Below are positions 24,121 through 33,820 of a DNA stretch of 64,000 bases, piece after piece. The translations under genes and the position numbers were made by a program. Within the stretch, counting starts at the first letter, position 1; the number at the start of each line of letters is the position of its first letter. Source of the stretch: Paracentrotus lividus (Eukaryota; Echinodermata; Echinoidea; Camarodonta; Echinidae); contig CALNVZ010003434.1 in assembly GCA_940671915.1 (NCBI GenBank), positions 10,904,137-10,968,136 on the forward strand, given 5' to 3'. The notes under the pieces are model-generated. The model did no database searches and had not been told where the DNA came from. It worked only from the letters and a program-made list of their open reading frames with translations.

Positions 24121-25044
24121 TTAAAATGGAAGCTTTTACCACCCCTACCAAAATTTCCCCTGTACAAATTTCGTTTCCATTTCCCCTTCTTTGTGGCATG
24201 TGTAACTATCAGAATATTGGTTTTTATAACTTAATCATATAATGTTTTATTAATGAAAATGAACATGCTTATAATGTATCTTAAATGAATGAATATATCT
24301 ACAAACGATTCACAATCAAAATATACTTGCCCCACTCTGTTTGTGCAAATCAGTAGCAAATTTAATCCTTGTTAATAAACATTGTATTGCTTTGGTGTAA
24401 AATGTTTGTGAATAAAAAGAAAGTAATTGAATTGCAATACGTAAAACCGATACACACGTTATTGTATTTGCATTGAAATAATTCATTCTAATAAAAAGGG
24501 AAATATTATGATGCCCAAACTTTATCGGTCTATACAAAAATAATTGACGTCATATTGGTGTCCTTTTAATTACGTTTCATGTATTAAAACATGATAGGCG
24601 TACCAATTTTTTTTTTTTTTTTTTAAATAAGGCTTGTCACATAATGTTAACCAAATAGTTTCACCAGAAATCCTTCAAAAGACATAGCAATTGTCATAAC
24701 ATAAATGCAAACTGACTTTTTTTAATCACATCATATCGTATGGATGGTTATTTCCTAAAACAAATGATACTGATTGACTTGCTGCATCTCAACCAAACAT
24801 GCGATTGTTTCGACGTATCTTTTGTTTTACTGATATCATTGTTCAGACATCAGTGAGTTTATCAAAATTGACGGCTCAAATCTTTCCGACGCGTAGAGGA
24901 TATATGCGAGGCAGATTATACGTATAATTCCTCAAATCATGTTTCACGTTTCATCTCATCCCTTACATGCTGTATGGTAAAAATGAAAAAAAGATATTAT
25001 GCCCATCAAAGATTTTCGGATATTTTCACGATTTGGGTCATCTA
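23506..25044. other. No gene seen; A and T runs
   Basis: Contains a 26-A run at 24095-24120 and a T run near 24608-24625. The 74-codon frame at 23807 and the 73-codon frame at 24316 show no known motif. No exon is supported. Confidence 0.5.
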
Positions 25045-25941
25045 CAGTGTGTCCCACAAAAAAATGCTAATGGCACTTTAGATGGATATAATATTAAAAT
25101 TATAATATTATATTAATTTTAACTCTACACCGGTAAACTACCATTCATTTCCTGCAAATGGATGAAATTTTATGTGATATGGTTCAAGAATCCCAAAGAT
25201 ATGAGCATTTTTTCATTAACCATCGGGAAACCTCTCAATCCAAGTTTGTATTGAGTAGTACCGGATGTGTCGAATAAAAGAAACCCAAGTTTGATCCTTA
25301 ATAATTTGCAAAATATTTCGGTAGTGATTATGAATTTTATATCACTGTAAAGTGCAACTCATTACCATTCTAACGATATGTCTCTCAGCTCACAAATACC
25401 ACGCATCGCTGAACACCATTGTTCTGAAAATGTATTGCAAAATTGTGAGTGTTCACTTTCGTGCTCCTTGAGATGAGTTATTCAAAATACTTTGAGGAAA
25501 CCCAACTTTGATCATCAATAAGCGTGAAAGTGAAGCACTCACAATTTTACAAGACTTTTTTAGAACAATGAGGTTCAGCGATGCGTAATATTGGTGAGCT
25601 GAGGGACATATCATTAGAATGGTAATGAGTTGCACTTTACAGTGATATAAACTTCATAAATACTACTGAAATATTTTGCAAAGTATTAATGATCAAACTT
25701 GGGTTTCTTTTATTCGACACATCCGGTACTATTCAATACAAACTTGGATGGAGATGTTTCCTGATGGTTAATGAAAAAATGCTCACATCTTTGGGATTCT
25801 TGGACCATATCACATAAAATGTCATCCAGGTGTAGAAAACGAATGGTAGTTTACGGATGTAGAGATATAAACAATATAGTTTTGTAATTTTAATATTATA
25901 CCCATCTAAAGTGCCATTAGCATTTTTTGTTGGACACACTG
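25045..25941. mobile_element. 897-bp fold-back element, mariner-type ends
   Basis: The outer ends are TA-CAGTGTGTCCCAC and its complement GTTGGACACACTG-TA, so TA flanks both sides. The inverted match does not stop at the ends: about 420 bp on the left (25045-25463) pairs with about 420 bp on the right (25521-25941) at roughly 90 percent by eye, with a loop of about 57 bp. Paired landmarks include ATGCTAATGGCACTTTAGAT, CAAACTTGGGTTTCTTTTAT and GCAACTCATTACCATTCTAA. No transposase frame. The ends are of Tc1/mariner type; the whole-length palindrome is unusual for such MITEs. Confidence 0.9.
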
Positions 25942-26027
25942 TATATCTTCAGGAATGTAGAATTGTGCATTATCATTGTTCTGCTACTACTATACGTATT
26001 TCCTAAATCTGGAAGGTTTATGTTACA

Positions 26028-26197
26028 GGGCTGTGTTTCACCAACTCGTTCGTAAGGTATGAAGGACTTTACGAACGACTGGTGATCAGCTCTCGTGCTG
26101 AACGATGAAACATGGTAATTGGTAAAGCATCCAAGAACTTGTGCCAGTCGTTCAAAAAGTCAATCGTAACTTTAAGAATGACTTGGTGAAACACCCC
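26028..26197. mobile_element. 170-bp MITE with GTTTCACCAA ends
   Basis: Inverted ends GGGCTGTGTTTCACCAACTC and, on the right, the complement of GGGGTGTTTCACCAAGTCAT. Inside are GTTCGTAAG and a second pair TTTACGAACGACTGGTGATC, giving a nested stem. Similar elements with GTGTTTCAC ends and CGTAA-rich interiors are common in sea urchin and other marine genomes. No coding capacity; target duplication unclear. Confidence 0.85.
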
Positions 26198-26754
26198 TCA
26201 GTTCCCTGTTTTGGTCGCACATGTGACTATGAATGGTCCTTTATATCCCAGTTAAAAATAAAATCTTAGTAACAAATGCATTGCCCTTTCAAGTAACATG
26301 CATCGGCATTTGAATGGCGTGACTCGAGTTCTATAGTTCCTTGTGGACATAGGGAAATTTGAAGTTGGCAAATCAATCCAAGTCACTTCGTGCATTGGCT
26401 TGCACGCCGACAGGCGTGACCAAACTGGATCCAGGATTTAGGTTAACTAGAACAGCGTTCAAATATACAATCATGGGTTTGTAAACATGCTCCCCCGCCC
26501 CTTCCCCCACTCCCACACCCAAACCCACACCCACACACACGACAAGAAGTCCGAAGGTGTAAGCTAATATTTGCTTGATCAGTCGCCGTCAAACCGTACA
26601 CCTTGGTAGTCTAGATCGTGAGTAGAATTTGGTATTTGACAGATCTTACAACTTGTCAAAAAGGAGGAGGAGGGTAGGAGAATGTCATTCTCAAGATTCG
26701 TGGAAAAAGGAAATACCGAGGAAATGAAAAAGGAGTAAGAATTCCAAGGAAATG

Positions 26755-26960
26755 AGAAATTTGGAGAGAGATAGAGAAAGAGAGAGAGAGGGGGGTGAGA
26801 TGAAGGAGAGAAATAAAAAGGTAGAGACAATTATCTTTGGATAGATGAATTAAACAGAGGAAAGAAAGAGCATGTGAGAGAGAGAGAGAGAGAGAGAAGA
26901 GAAAGAGAGAGAGAAAGAAAGAAAGAGATGGAAAAGAGAAAATATGACGGAGATGTAATA
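26755..26960. repeat. GA-rich polypurine tract
   Basis: GA runs at 26768-26800 and 26876-26935 with AAAGAG variants. A C/A-rich stretch (CCCACACCC) precedes it at 26500-26540. Simple sequence, no gene. Confidence 0.9.
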
Positions 26961-27049
26961 AAGATTAAGAGGGAATTGAAGGAAGAGAGGGGGGTGAAAG
27001 AGAGACACCGTCAAAAAAAAAGGTGTACATATTCCAAATGGCGTTAGTC

Positions 27050-27122
27050 ATGTTATTGCCGTGGCAGGTGTCGATCCTGTGATCGACACCCACCGCGACT
27101 TGTCCACTAGACCACAACACAA
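27050..27122 (-). ncRNA. tRNA-like SINE head or decayed tRNA
   Basis: On the minus strand the sequence shows TGGTCTAGTGG (27104-27114), a good RNA polymerase III A box, and GGATCGACACC (27068-27077 region), close to the B box, followed by TGCCACGGC. The A-B spacing is about 27 bp, shorter than in a normal tRNA, and no full cloverleaf was found. This is the usual look of a tRNA-derived SINE head or tRNA pseudogene. The SINE body and tail were not identified. Confidence 0.55.
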
Positions 27123-27152
27123 TGTACAATCCTATTAAACTCTAATACTAAT

Positions 27153-27640
27153 AATGGTATCTCACTTGCCATGAGACGAGTTTGAAAAGGGTTCGAGATT
27201 AGCTTGAGACGGGTTTGAGACTAGTCGTTAAGAATTCTCGGAGACGTCTTCTGAGTCTCTGCGACATCTCATGAGTCGCGGATATTCGAACATGAAAATT
27301 ATTTATAATTATATCTGTAAGATTTTTTTTCCCGTCATGGAGACGTCGAGGAGATGTCTCGGTGACCTTTCGGTATCTTTGAGACGTCTCCGAAAAGTGA
27401 TATTTCACCTTAAAGCAACTGTCACAGGACCTCGCATGACCTCACGTATCGACGTTGTACAAGTAACTTGATGCACCTGTACAAGTGGAAGAATCGATCG
27501 ATTGATTTCTGAAAGCGAGAAGGCTACATGATAGTGCTCCTAATAGAGACTCATCAGACTGTTCAAAACCGTCTCAAATCCGTCTCAAATCCGTCAGAAA
27601 CTAGTCTCAAATCCGTCTCATGGAAAGTGAGCCACCACCT
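27153..27640. mobile_element. GAGACGTCTC repeat element, two linked copies
   Basis: Left end GGTATCTCACTTGCCATGAG is matched in reverse by AAAAGTGATATTTCACC near 27395-27411 and again by TCATGGAAAGTGAGCCACC at 27618-27636. In between, GAGAC and GTCTC words alternate (GGAGACGTC, GAGATGTCTC, GAGACGTCTCCG), many of them palindromic. A partial relative lies at 40915-41000 (GGAGACGTCTC twice, then ACCACTTTAAGATAGCA). No coding capacity was found. Confidence 0.65.
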
Positions 27641-27811
27641 TAAAGCAACTGTCACAGGAGCAGAATGTCGCATGACCTCACAATGGGAGGCTGTGCATCG
27701 ACGTTGTACACGTAACTTGATGCACCTGTACAAGTGGAAGAATCGATCGATTGATTCTTGAAAGCGAGAAGGCTACATGATAGTGCTCCTCATAGAGTTA
27801 CTGATCATACT
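27407..27811 (+). repeat. Direct duplication, unit about 231 bp
   Basis: The stretch CACCTTAAAGCAACTGTCAC at 27407 recurs at 27638. Both copies continue with TCGACGTTGTAC, GTAACTTGATGCACCTGTAC, GGAAGAATCGATCGATTGAT and GCGAGAAGGCTACATGATAG. The second copy has about 20 extra bases near the start (AGCAGAATG and AATGGGAGGCTGTG). It overlaps the right end of the GAGACG element, so the duplication carries one element end with flanking DNA. Confidence 0.9.
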
Positions 27812-28211
27812 GTACAATGTTATGGAGAGGAGACCCCACATGTTCTCGTGTTTCAGGTATGAATATCAAAATCCATGTAGTTACCGTTCATTAACAACTG
27901 TGGTGATATTTATAAATATGAATATGAATGGGACAGTATATAAAAGAGCTTTTTCAATTCAGTTCGGTTCCCTCAGTTTCCCTCTCTCATCACGTAAATC
28001 CCTTTACACTCTGCTCAAATTTTAAATATTCCACGTCGACAAAAGTGTTACCAACCATAAAGTACATGCATGGAACAATATAGCAAAAACATTAACAATG
28101 CAATAAGAGACCTACATTTCAATGCATTAATGAAGAAACAAGCAATTCTATTTCCTAAAAAATTTTAAGTACGTGCATAATATTTAAGGCAAAGGGTGGA
28201 AAGGATATGGG

Positions 28212-28320
28212 GGCAGGCGTACGCCCCCTATTTTCGAGGAAACCACTTCGTTGAATGTACATGTAAATTTCACCCCCCCCCCCCCAGCCTTCTCGCATTT
28301 CAAGTCCTGGATCCGCCGTT
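28212..28320 (-). mobile_element. Fragment of the CAGTGGCGGATCCAGG MITE
   Basis: On the minus strand it begins CAACGGCGGATCCAGGACTT and later shows GGGGGCGTACGCCTGCCCCC. The outer bases of the end have changed (CAACGG for CAGTGG) and the other end is not recognisable. A poly(C) run of about 14 lies inside. Confidence 0.65.
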
Positions 28321-29947
28321 GATAAAGCCGTTTTCATGGTCAACGTTCTATCCTCATCATCCTAGCATCAAATCGCTACAACCTCTCATAATCTTTGACC
28401 CAAATCCCAATAATGGCTCATTCAACATCCCCAATTTCTTTCCCACTGATGTCCTTTGAGTGGACAAATCACCATAATACTCTCCACATCCCGCCCTCCT
28501 GCCCAGGCCTCTACTGTGACATGATGTAACACACCAATGCATCACCAATACTTCTGATAGATGCCATGCGATTCAAGTTACCAATGGCGATCATGCAGAG
28601 ACGCTGTAGAGGCGAGGCGGTGATCAAACGCTGATAATGTGGAAGTCTCCATCTTTTGAAGGACGAATCGTCGAAAAAGAAACGATCTGGTGATTGATGA
28701 CATCATAACTCAAACTAAAATGGATCCTCTATTTTTGTGGTCGACCCTTCTTTCTCCAAACCTTCTCACTCTGGGTTATCTCTCGTATTCCTTGCTGTAG
28801 GTTGACAAATCGAAGCACTTTGTCCAAGGGAACAACTTTTGATAAATGTCAGGAAATGGGTGGTGATGGTGAGACAATCAAGGACATGATAAATCGATTT
28901 CGGAGGATTTTTTTCTTTTAAGAGATGGCCTTTTCCTTAAATACCATTGACCACGCACCGGGTCAGTGAGGAAAATTTGCGTATGATACGGCCAAAAATA
29001 GTTATGTCCAAACTACAAATAAAATTTTCTTATTTGTAGTTTGGACATAACTATTTTATTTGGATGAGAGTAAAGAACATTTTTTTTTACTATTGTGTAT
29101 ACCTTTTCATTAACATTAAGTATCGTCTGTAATATCACCAATTTATTACCTCTGGTATGTTTCAAATATTAATACAGAAGAAAGTGTTGGAAAATTGGCT
29201 AGGTGTCGCCCTCTGTCGTTAGTGTTATGACAAAACAAAAACAAAAAAGAAAGAAAGAAACAGACTAGCAGCAAATAAGTTATCATGGTTATTGGCACAA
29301 GTAAATAATAGCATTATGAGACAATGTGCCCTAATAATTTTAGGTATAGAGCGTGAAGTATACCCCATTTAAATATTGCTTTAAAAGATTATACCGCTTC
29401 TCCACACAACAATCAATTTTTGTATGCCGAATCTATATGATGGCACAGATGAGTCGGATGTCTTGATTTTGTTTCAAATTGTGAAATTTTTAATGATACT
29501 GTGTGATTTGATGTTCATACATGTGTCTAACACACATTCAGGCGCAATCCACAACTTTCATTCAGTAGTCCGGAGAATGTAATTGACCTAAAACCAACAC
29601 CGTTCGTAAACTGTGTCTTACATCGGAACTAGCCCGGGGTGGTCGTCGAATCGAAGGAACAAGAAAACGAACAATGTTACACGTTTCTCTTTTACCAGCT
29701 GGGGATGAATTCATAGACAAACACAAGTCCCATTTACTAAATACATAATCCTTTGACTCCATTGGTGCGTGTGTGCTAAGAGTCAATGTTCCGTAAAGAC
29801 AGAAAATTGACAGAGGACATGCAGTTACTCATGTTAGATTGAGAATGACTAAATCGATGGGCGATCCGCACTTCCATACTCTTTAGTTTTGTCACCCAAT
29901 GCAGAGTGGGTGGGCATGGTGTAATGAAGCATCTTTAATAGACCAAT
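28321..29947. other. No gene identified
   Basis: Moderately higher GC than the surroundings with no recognised protein. The minus frame at 29562-29786 and the frames at 28357-28548 lack known motifs. It holds the perfect hairpin annotated separately. Confidence 0.45.
28995..29057. repeat. Perfect 28-bp hairpin, 7-nt loop
   Basis: The arms at 28995-29022 (AAAATAGTTATGTCCAAACT then ACAAATAA) and 29030-29057 are exact reverse complements, separated by AATTTTC. Neither arm continues beyond these bases apart from chance matches. A transcript would fold into a short perfect stem-loop. Confidence 0.95.
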
Positions 29948-30021
29948 GCCTTGTAACATAAAAGAAACACGATAAATCTTACGATCGATTGTAACTGTTA
30001 GTGCACAGTTTACCATAAACT
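29948..30021. mobile_element. Half copy of the CCCTGTAACATA MITE
   Basis: Starts GCCTTGTAACATAAAAGAAA and continues with AAATCTTACGATCGATTGTAAC and GTGCACAGTTTACCATA, the same order as the left half of the complete element at 55046-55174. The right half is missing. Confidence 0.6.
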
Positions 30022-30775
30022 TAAATTCATATCTTTTCTATTACAAAATCTCACTAGATTAACAGTAGTGTTTTATAGAACATCATATATTTATTTAAGT
30101 AAGATTAAATGTCATTAGATTTTTATGAAATTAGATAGGTTTTTGTGCATGTAAGAGCAAACTGCATTAATCCAACATATACCACACTAGCTTTCCTGAT
30201 TTCCATGTGTAGTAAAGTACAAAGTACGGTTTAGGTTGAACTTCAGGACATTTTTTTTTAAGTCACAAGAATAAGAATGATATTAACGAATGAATATCTA
30301 TGCCTGGTTCGCACTATCATCGATATCATTTTCAAAACTGAGATAGGCCCATTATGCCTATCCAGACTCCTGGACAGTCACCCCGGAGAAGCACCCTCCA
30401 GGAAAATCATCCCTAACGACAACTACCTCTAGGAAAAATATCACCATGACAATTATTTCTCGGACACACACTCCCTTGGACAACTATTTCCCAAAATCAG
30501 CCCTTAAAACAAAAAATAACACAGAATTACCTTTGCGTGAATGGGAAATTGGTTATCCATTTGAAATCGGTCTATTCAGGTGTATCTGAGGTCATATAGT
30601 CGCCTTCTTCCAGTGCCTTAATTGTCTTGTGATCATGAAACACGTGGCCATTTTACACTCTAAAAAATGAAGGGTGAAATAGATTCTATTCTTGGTCAAT
30701 GTGCGCCACGTATGAATTAAATTAGCCCGGAATGTGTGTATGGTCCCATCGACGTATCACTTTGAACCTTCTTTT

Positions 30776-32301
30776 TATGCCTCCGCCACCGAAGGTGGTG
30801 CCGGAGGCATTATGTTTTCGGGTTGTCCGTCCGTCCGTACGTCCGTCCGTCCGTCCGTAACGTCCGTCCGTTACGTCCCGTGCCCGTTTTCGTTCTCGCG
30901 ATAACTTAAGAACCGTTTGACGGATCACTTTCAACTTGATCATGATGCATATTGGTAGGGACAATGATCTGATTAGACTTTGGGGTCATTAGGTCAAAGG
31001 TCAAAGGTCACAGAGGTCATTTTATGCATGAAAATGGCTCGTTCTCGCCATAACTTAAAAACCGTTTGACGGGTCAACTTCAAAACTTGGGTAATGTGTG
31101 CCTATGGGAGGGGCAATGAACTGATTAGATTTTAGGGTCATGAGTCAAAGTCAAAGGTCACAGATGTCGTTGTATACATGAAAATGGTTCGTTCTCGCAA
31201 TAACTTAAGAACGGTTTGACGGGTCAACTTCAAACTTGGATCATGTATGCATATGGTAGGGACAATGAACTGGATTAGAATTTGGGGTCATGAGGTCAAA
31301 GGTCACAGGTCATTGTGTACATGGAAAATGGCTCGTTCTTGCCATAACTTAAGAACCGTTTGAGGGATAAACTTGAAACTTGGGTCATATGTGCATATAT
31401 GAGGGTCAATAAACTTTATTAGATTTTGGGTCATGAGGTCAAAGTCACAGGTCATTGTGTACGTGAAAATGGCTCTCGTTCTTGCGATAACTTAAGAACC
31501 GTTTGAGGGATCAACTCTTCAAACTTGGATCATATTTACATATGGGAGGGACAATGAACTTATCAGATTTTGGGGTCATGAGGTCAAAGGTCAGAGAGTC
31601 ATTGTGTACATGAAAATGGCTTGTTCTCGCAATAAACTTAAAAACCGTTTGACGGATCAATTTCAAACTTGGGTCATATGTGCATATGGACGGACAATAA
31701 ACTGATTAGAATTTAGAGTCATGAGGTCAAAGTCAAAGGCCACGAGGACATTGTGTACGTGAAAATGGCTTGTTCTTGCCATAACTTAAGAACAGTTTGA
31801 TGGATGAACATCAAACTTGGGTCATGTGTGCATATGGTAGGGACAATGAATATATTATATTTTGAGGTCATGAAGTCAAAGGTCAAGGGTCACATACGTC
31901 ATTGTATACATGAAAATGGCAGTTCTTGCTGTAACTTCTGAACCGTTTTATGGATCAACTTCAAACTTGGGTCATGTGGGAGGAAAGATGAACTGATTAG
32001 ATTTTTTAGGTAGGACATCAAAGTGCACTGGTTATTTATGTAAATGACTCGTTTGTGCAATTTCTGAAGGACCTTTGACAGATCAACTTAAACATGTTTA
32101 TCCTTTTTATTACATCAGTAGCCATCCTTCCTGAGTTGGAAATAATTCTGATGATACAACTTTAATAGATTTGGGGTCAATATCTCCAAAGAAGTCATGG
32201 TATAATGGATGTAAAATACTCAACATGCGCATGCCTTTTTTTTCCGATGTGGCAATACGGAGGCATGCCTTCCGACCGTGCGCGGTCGAAGATTCATCTA
32301 G
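30776..32301 (+). mobile_element. Helitron/HINE-like element with tandem monomers
   Basis: The left end holds a cruciform: GCCTCCG (30779-30785) pairs with CGGAGGC (30802-30808), with CCACC-GAA-GGTGG inside. A GTCCGTCC run follows (30826-30880), then about nine monomers of roughly 147 bp, each starting near GTTCTCGC-ATAACTTAAGAAC (30890, 31041, 31189, 31335, 31476, 31623, 31774, 31921, 32049). The right end has CGGAGGCATGCC, matching the left in reverse, then the hairpin GACCG-TGCG-CGGTC and 10 nt later CTAG followed by T. Central minisatellites, subterminal inverted repeats and a 3' hairpin before CTAG fit Helitron-related non-autonomous elements; that assignment is inference. No Rep/helicase is encoded. 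Similar sequences are widespread in marine invertebrates. Confidence 0.7.
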
Positions 32302-32679
32302 TTGTTACTGTTAGAGAGTGTGTGTCACTTATCAATATGGAATGTAAATTTGATGAGAACTAAAGTTAATTTCCCATTCCATTCTACAACATTTTTTTAA
32401 ATCCTCTTTTCCATCTCGTGTGAGGGTCCATTCTCATGATGATCATGATAAGGGTTGGGCTCCACACAATCTGAGAGAGAGACTTGTCTGGCAGTGAGGA
32501 ATGACCCATGTTTGCACAGGGTAGAAATCACAAGGGGGTAAAGTAAGTCACCTGCATGTGATTGGAACCCACACCTGGTGCTATCATTGGGAAGTGGGTG
32601 AAGGACCATGGATATAATGCCCGCCTTTTACACTCATCAAGTCATCCATGTATAATTTCCACCATAGCGGAAGAATCTT

Positions 32680-32680
<1 letters not shown>

Positions 32681-32716
<36 letters not shown>
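32681..32716. repeat. (CT)n microsatellite
   Basis: About 18 uninterrupted CT units. The frames through it are artefacts. Confidence 0.95.
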
Positions 32717-32719
<3 letters not shown>

Positions 32720-33073
32720 GGTAGCTTTTTGACCGTAACTTGTGATATAAAACGGTGTCGCATTCATTATCAGCACGTAGCTAAGTTGTATCATTTGGAA
32801 TCCACAAACATCCATGATATCGTAAAATAAATGAATGAATAAATAAATAAAAAGATAAATCCATGACGTCGGAAAATTAAACATGCAAAATACATTTGCT
32901 TTGATCTTCTATTTCTTGTATCAAGAATTATCATGTTTTTCTTTTTGAGGGTACAAAGAAAAAACAAGACAAAGAAACAAAAAGAGGAAAACGTCATCGA
33001 TGCTTAGATTCATTCAGGCCTTGCCAATAAAATTGTTTAATATATTGTATTTAACCCATATATATGATATTTA

Positions 33074-33150
33074 CAGTAGCGGATCCTGGCGGGGGCGCAG
33101 GGGGCACACCCCCTATAATTTGAAAACCACTCATTGACAGTGCAGTAGAA
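33074..33150 (+). mobile_element. Left-end fragment of the CAGTGGCGGATCCAGG MITE
   Basis: Starts CAGTAGCGGATCCTGGCGGG, then GGCACACCCCCTATAATTTG and AAAACCACTCATTGACAGT, the same order as the complete copy at 9717. The right end is absent. Confidence 0.75.
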
Positions 33151-33324
33151 CGATTTTATGAATCGGGACGGTGTAAAATAATTTTGGGAGTAAGTTCATA
33201 TCTACGCCTGATTTCGTTCACGTTCCACAGCATATTGTATGGTCTTGCCCGCAGTTTCGAGGTGTATCTTTTGTTTTCACCCCCTTCTTTTTTTAATTCA
33301 TCAATTGCTTAAACTGTTGGATCT

Positions 33325-33369
33325 GCCCCTCTCTCTTCTTCTTCTTTTCCTTCTTCTTCTTCTTCTTTT

Positions 33370-33416
<47 letters not shown>

Positions 33417-33460
33417 TTCTTCTTCTTCTTCTTCTTCTTCTTCTTCTTCTTCTTCTTCCA
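33325..33460. repeat. (CTT)n microsatellite
   Basis: About 135 bp of CTT repeats with TTTTC and CCT interruptions. It yields leucine-rich and arginine-rich frames on opposite strands that are not genes. Confidence 0.95.
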
Positions 33461-33595
33461 TATAAATATTTTAGTTGTATATATATTTTCATTTATTTAA
33501 GCAACCTAGCTGCTATCAGCAAGAAGATACTTCACACTCAACTGTTCCCATTTCCCAGCTCTGTCTTTCTCTGAAATAGAACTTCTCATACTGTC

Positions 33596-33820
33596 CAATC
33601 TTACTATTGGCTGATTGGTCAATAGTTCATGGTCAATAGTACAATGTTGACTATCGATATATCAACCCCTCATCCTTACCCATGTTATCCCGTTTTCTCC
33701 TAGATCCTTCATAACATCTCACATCGACCTGTCACTATTTTGGCGGATCGGTCAATAGTTCATGGTCAATAGTAAAACTTATTGACCGTCGATATATCAA
33801 CCCCTCCTCTTGCCTCCACC
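33596..33820 (+). repeat. Tandem duplication, unit about 132 bp
   Basis: GGTCAATAGTTCATGGTCAA at 33618 recurs exactly at 33750, and both are followed by TCGATATATCAACCCCTC about 45 bp later. Within each copy GGTCAATAGT itself occurs twice. The sequence between the copies (CTTACCCATG to CACATCGACC) is less conserved. Confidence 0.9.

Noticed and set aside
32560..32610. tRNA B-box-like word on the minus strand (GGGTTCCAATCAC)
   Set aside because: No A box at the right distance and no acceptor stem.
33239..33574. Leucine-rich and arginine-rich proteins
   Set aside because: Translation of the CTT microsatellite.
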